Positions 63,385 through 64,000 of a stretch of 64,000 nt of DNA are shown piece after piece. The position numbers and the translations under genes are program-made. The number at the start of each line of letters is the position of its first letter. Position 1 is the stretch's first letter. Source of the DNA: Clostridium aestuarii. Lineage in GTDB: Bacteria; Bacillota; Clostridia; Clostridiales; Clostridiaceae. The notes beneath the pieces were generated by a model that was not told the origin of the DNA, did no database searches, and worked only from the letters and a program-made list of their open reading frames with translations. The stretch covers positions 813,500-877,499 of the forward strand of contig NZ_JAPQER010000001.1 in NCBI RefSeq assembly GCF_026735135.1, read 5' to 3'.

Positions 63385-63942
63385 TCAAGTAATAGAATTT
63401 AAATAATTCTTCTGACCAGTTTCATAAAGGTTATTCCCCTCACTGTCTATCACTACAATAACTGGTAATTCTTTAACTTCTAATCTTCTAATAGCTTCTG
63501 ATCCCAAATCTTCATATGCTATGATTTCTGATTTTATAATTGATTTACCTATAAGCGCAGCCGCCCCACCAATTGCTCCAAAATAAACTGCTTTATTTTT
63601 TTTAATAGATTCTATAACTTCCTTTGAACGAAGTCCTTTACCAATCATTCCTTTTAATCCTTTTCCTAATAACCTAGGTGCATATGGATCCATTCTATAA
63701 CTTGTAGTAGGTCCAGCTGATCCTATCACTTTTCCTGGTTTTGCTGGTGATGGTCCTACATAATAAATTATCTGATCTTTTATATTCATAGGCAATTTTT
63801 CATTTTTGTCCAACAATTCAATTAATCTTTTATGAGCAGCATCTCTAGCAGTATAAATTACGCCTGAAATAAGCACTCTCTCTCCAGCCTTTAGTTCTTT
63901 GATTTTTTGCTCCGTTAATGGTGTAGTTATTTTTTTCTCCAT
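63385..63942 (-). CDS. Fumarate hydratase / tartrate dehydratase beta subunit
   Basis: 185 residues of the C-terminal (beta) domain of two-subunit class I Fe-S hydro-lyases. Markers are ISGVIYTARDAAHKRLIELL, YYVGPSPAKPGKVIGSAGPT, TSYRMDPYAPRLLGKGLKGM and LGSEAIRRLEVKELPVIVVI. The iron-sulfur alpha subunit should lie just upstream beyond the right edge. The pair interconverts malate and fumarate, or dehydrates L-tartrate; sequence of the beta subunit does not decide. AGGAGG precedes the ATG. Confidence 0.87.
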   Translation of the reverse strand: MEKKITTPLTEQKIKELKAGERVLISGVIYTARDAAHKRLIELLDKNEKLPMNIKDQIIYYVGPSPAKPGKVIGSAGPTTSYRMDPYAPRLLGKGLKGMIGKGLRSKEVIESIKKNKAVYFGAIGGAAALIGKSIIKSEIIAYEDLGSEAIRRLEVKELPVIVVIDSEGNNLYETGQKNYLNSIT

Positions 63943-64000
63943 TTTATTTCCTCCTAACTTATGTTAAATCTATAAACATAAGTACATAAGCTTTAAATTG

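Overview
The window is AT-rich, Gram-positive, anaerobic Firmicute DNA and most likely belongs to Clostridium sensu stricto. The evidence is very low GC throughout, strong GGAGG-type ribosome binding sites, frequent TTG starts, and an HndABC-type hydrogenase/NADH module. A glmS ribozyme, an ECF sigma/anti-sigma pair, a SleB-type hydrolase and a HPr/sigma-54 regulator point the same way. Nearly all genes are on the minus strand. No rRNA, tRNA, insertion sequence, prophage or CRISPR array was recognised. The species cannot be named from the sequence.

Layout. 1-2.3 kb: hndA-hndB-hndC (hndC runs off the left edge) and a TM1266-like hydrogenase-associated regulator. 2.5-3.8 kb: NhaC-type antiporter, followed by two decayed-looking coding fragments. 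4.3-14.2 kb: two adjacent minus-strand gene sets that look like one salvage island. The first is deoR - Fe-alcohol dehydrogenase - class II aldolase - mtnA - mtnK, which fits disposal of 5-deoxyribose / 5-methylthioribose left from S-adenosylmethionine. The second is FGGY kinase - class II aldolase - 2-hydroxyacid dehydrogenase - PLP gamma-lyase/sulfhydrylase-type enzyme. 14.6-23.9 kb: single genes (DUF4177, GH36 alpha-galactosidase, EamA exporter, Fe-ADH, GDPD, DUF502, YitT, Cys-rich small protein) and an unusual HPr-fold protein without phosphorylation sites. 24.2-27.6 kb: nupC-deoC-pdp nucleoside catabolism operon with catabolite-repression (cre) sites.

27.8-38.8 kb: MATE pump, NUDIX hydrolase, an unknown beta-rich protein, then a resistance-type cluster. 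That cluster is ABC ATPase, two ABC-2 permeases, histidine kinase, response regulator and a split permease pair, flanked by a MerR-methyltransferase fusion. 39-51 kb: amino-sugar and c-di-AMP region. It holds glmS with its self-cleaving ribozyme (expanded P1 arm), an M20 amidohydrolase with a membrane transporter, glmM, a DAACS symporter, an FAD enzyme, cdaR and cdaA. 51.3-54.4 kb: unknown membrane-anchored protein, SleB-like hydrolase, and a thioredoxin with a thioredoxin-reductase-like flavoprotein behind a CsoR/CstR-like operator. 54.5-58.5 kb: ECF sigma - anti-sigma - lipoprotein - TPR operon. 58.7-62.6 kb: ptsI divergent from a HPr-PAS-PAS-AAA+-Fis sigma-54 activator with repeated operator-like palindromes. 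62.7-64 kb: CitX-like protein and a fumarase beta subunit.

The most interesting items are the 4.3-14.2 kb island with its 10-bp-phased repeats, the HPr-fold protein with AUU start and Glu/Asn at the two phosphosites, the HPr-fused sigma-54 activator with three copies of a 17-bp palindrome, the glmS ribozyme with duplicated hairpins in P1, and the thioredoxin system that looks independent of NADPH.
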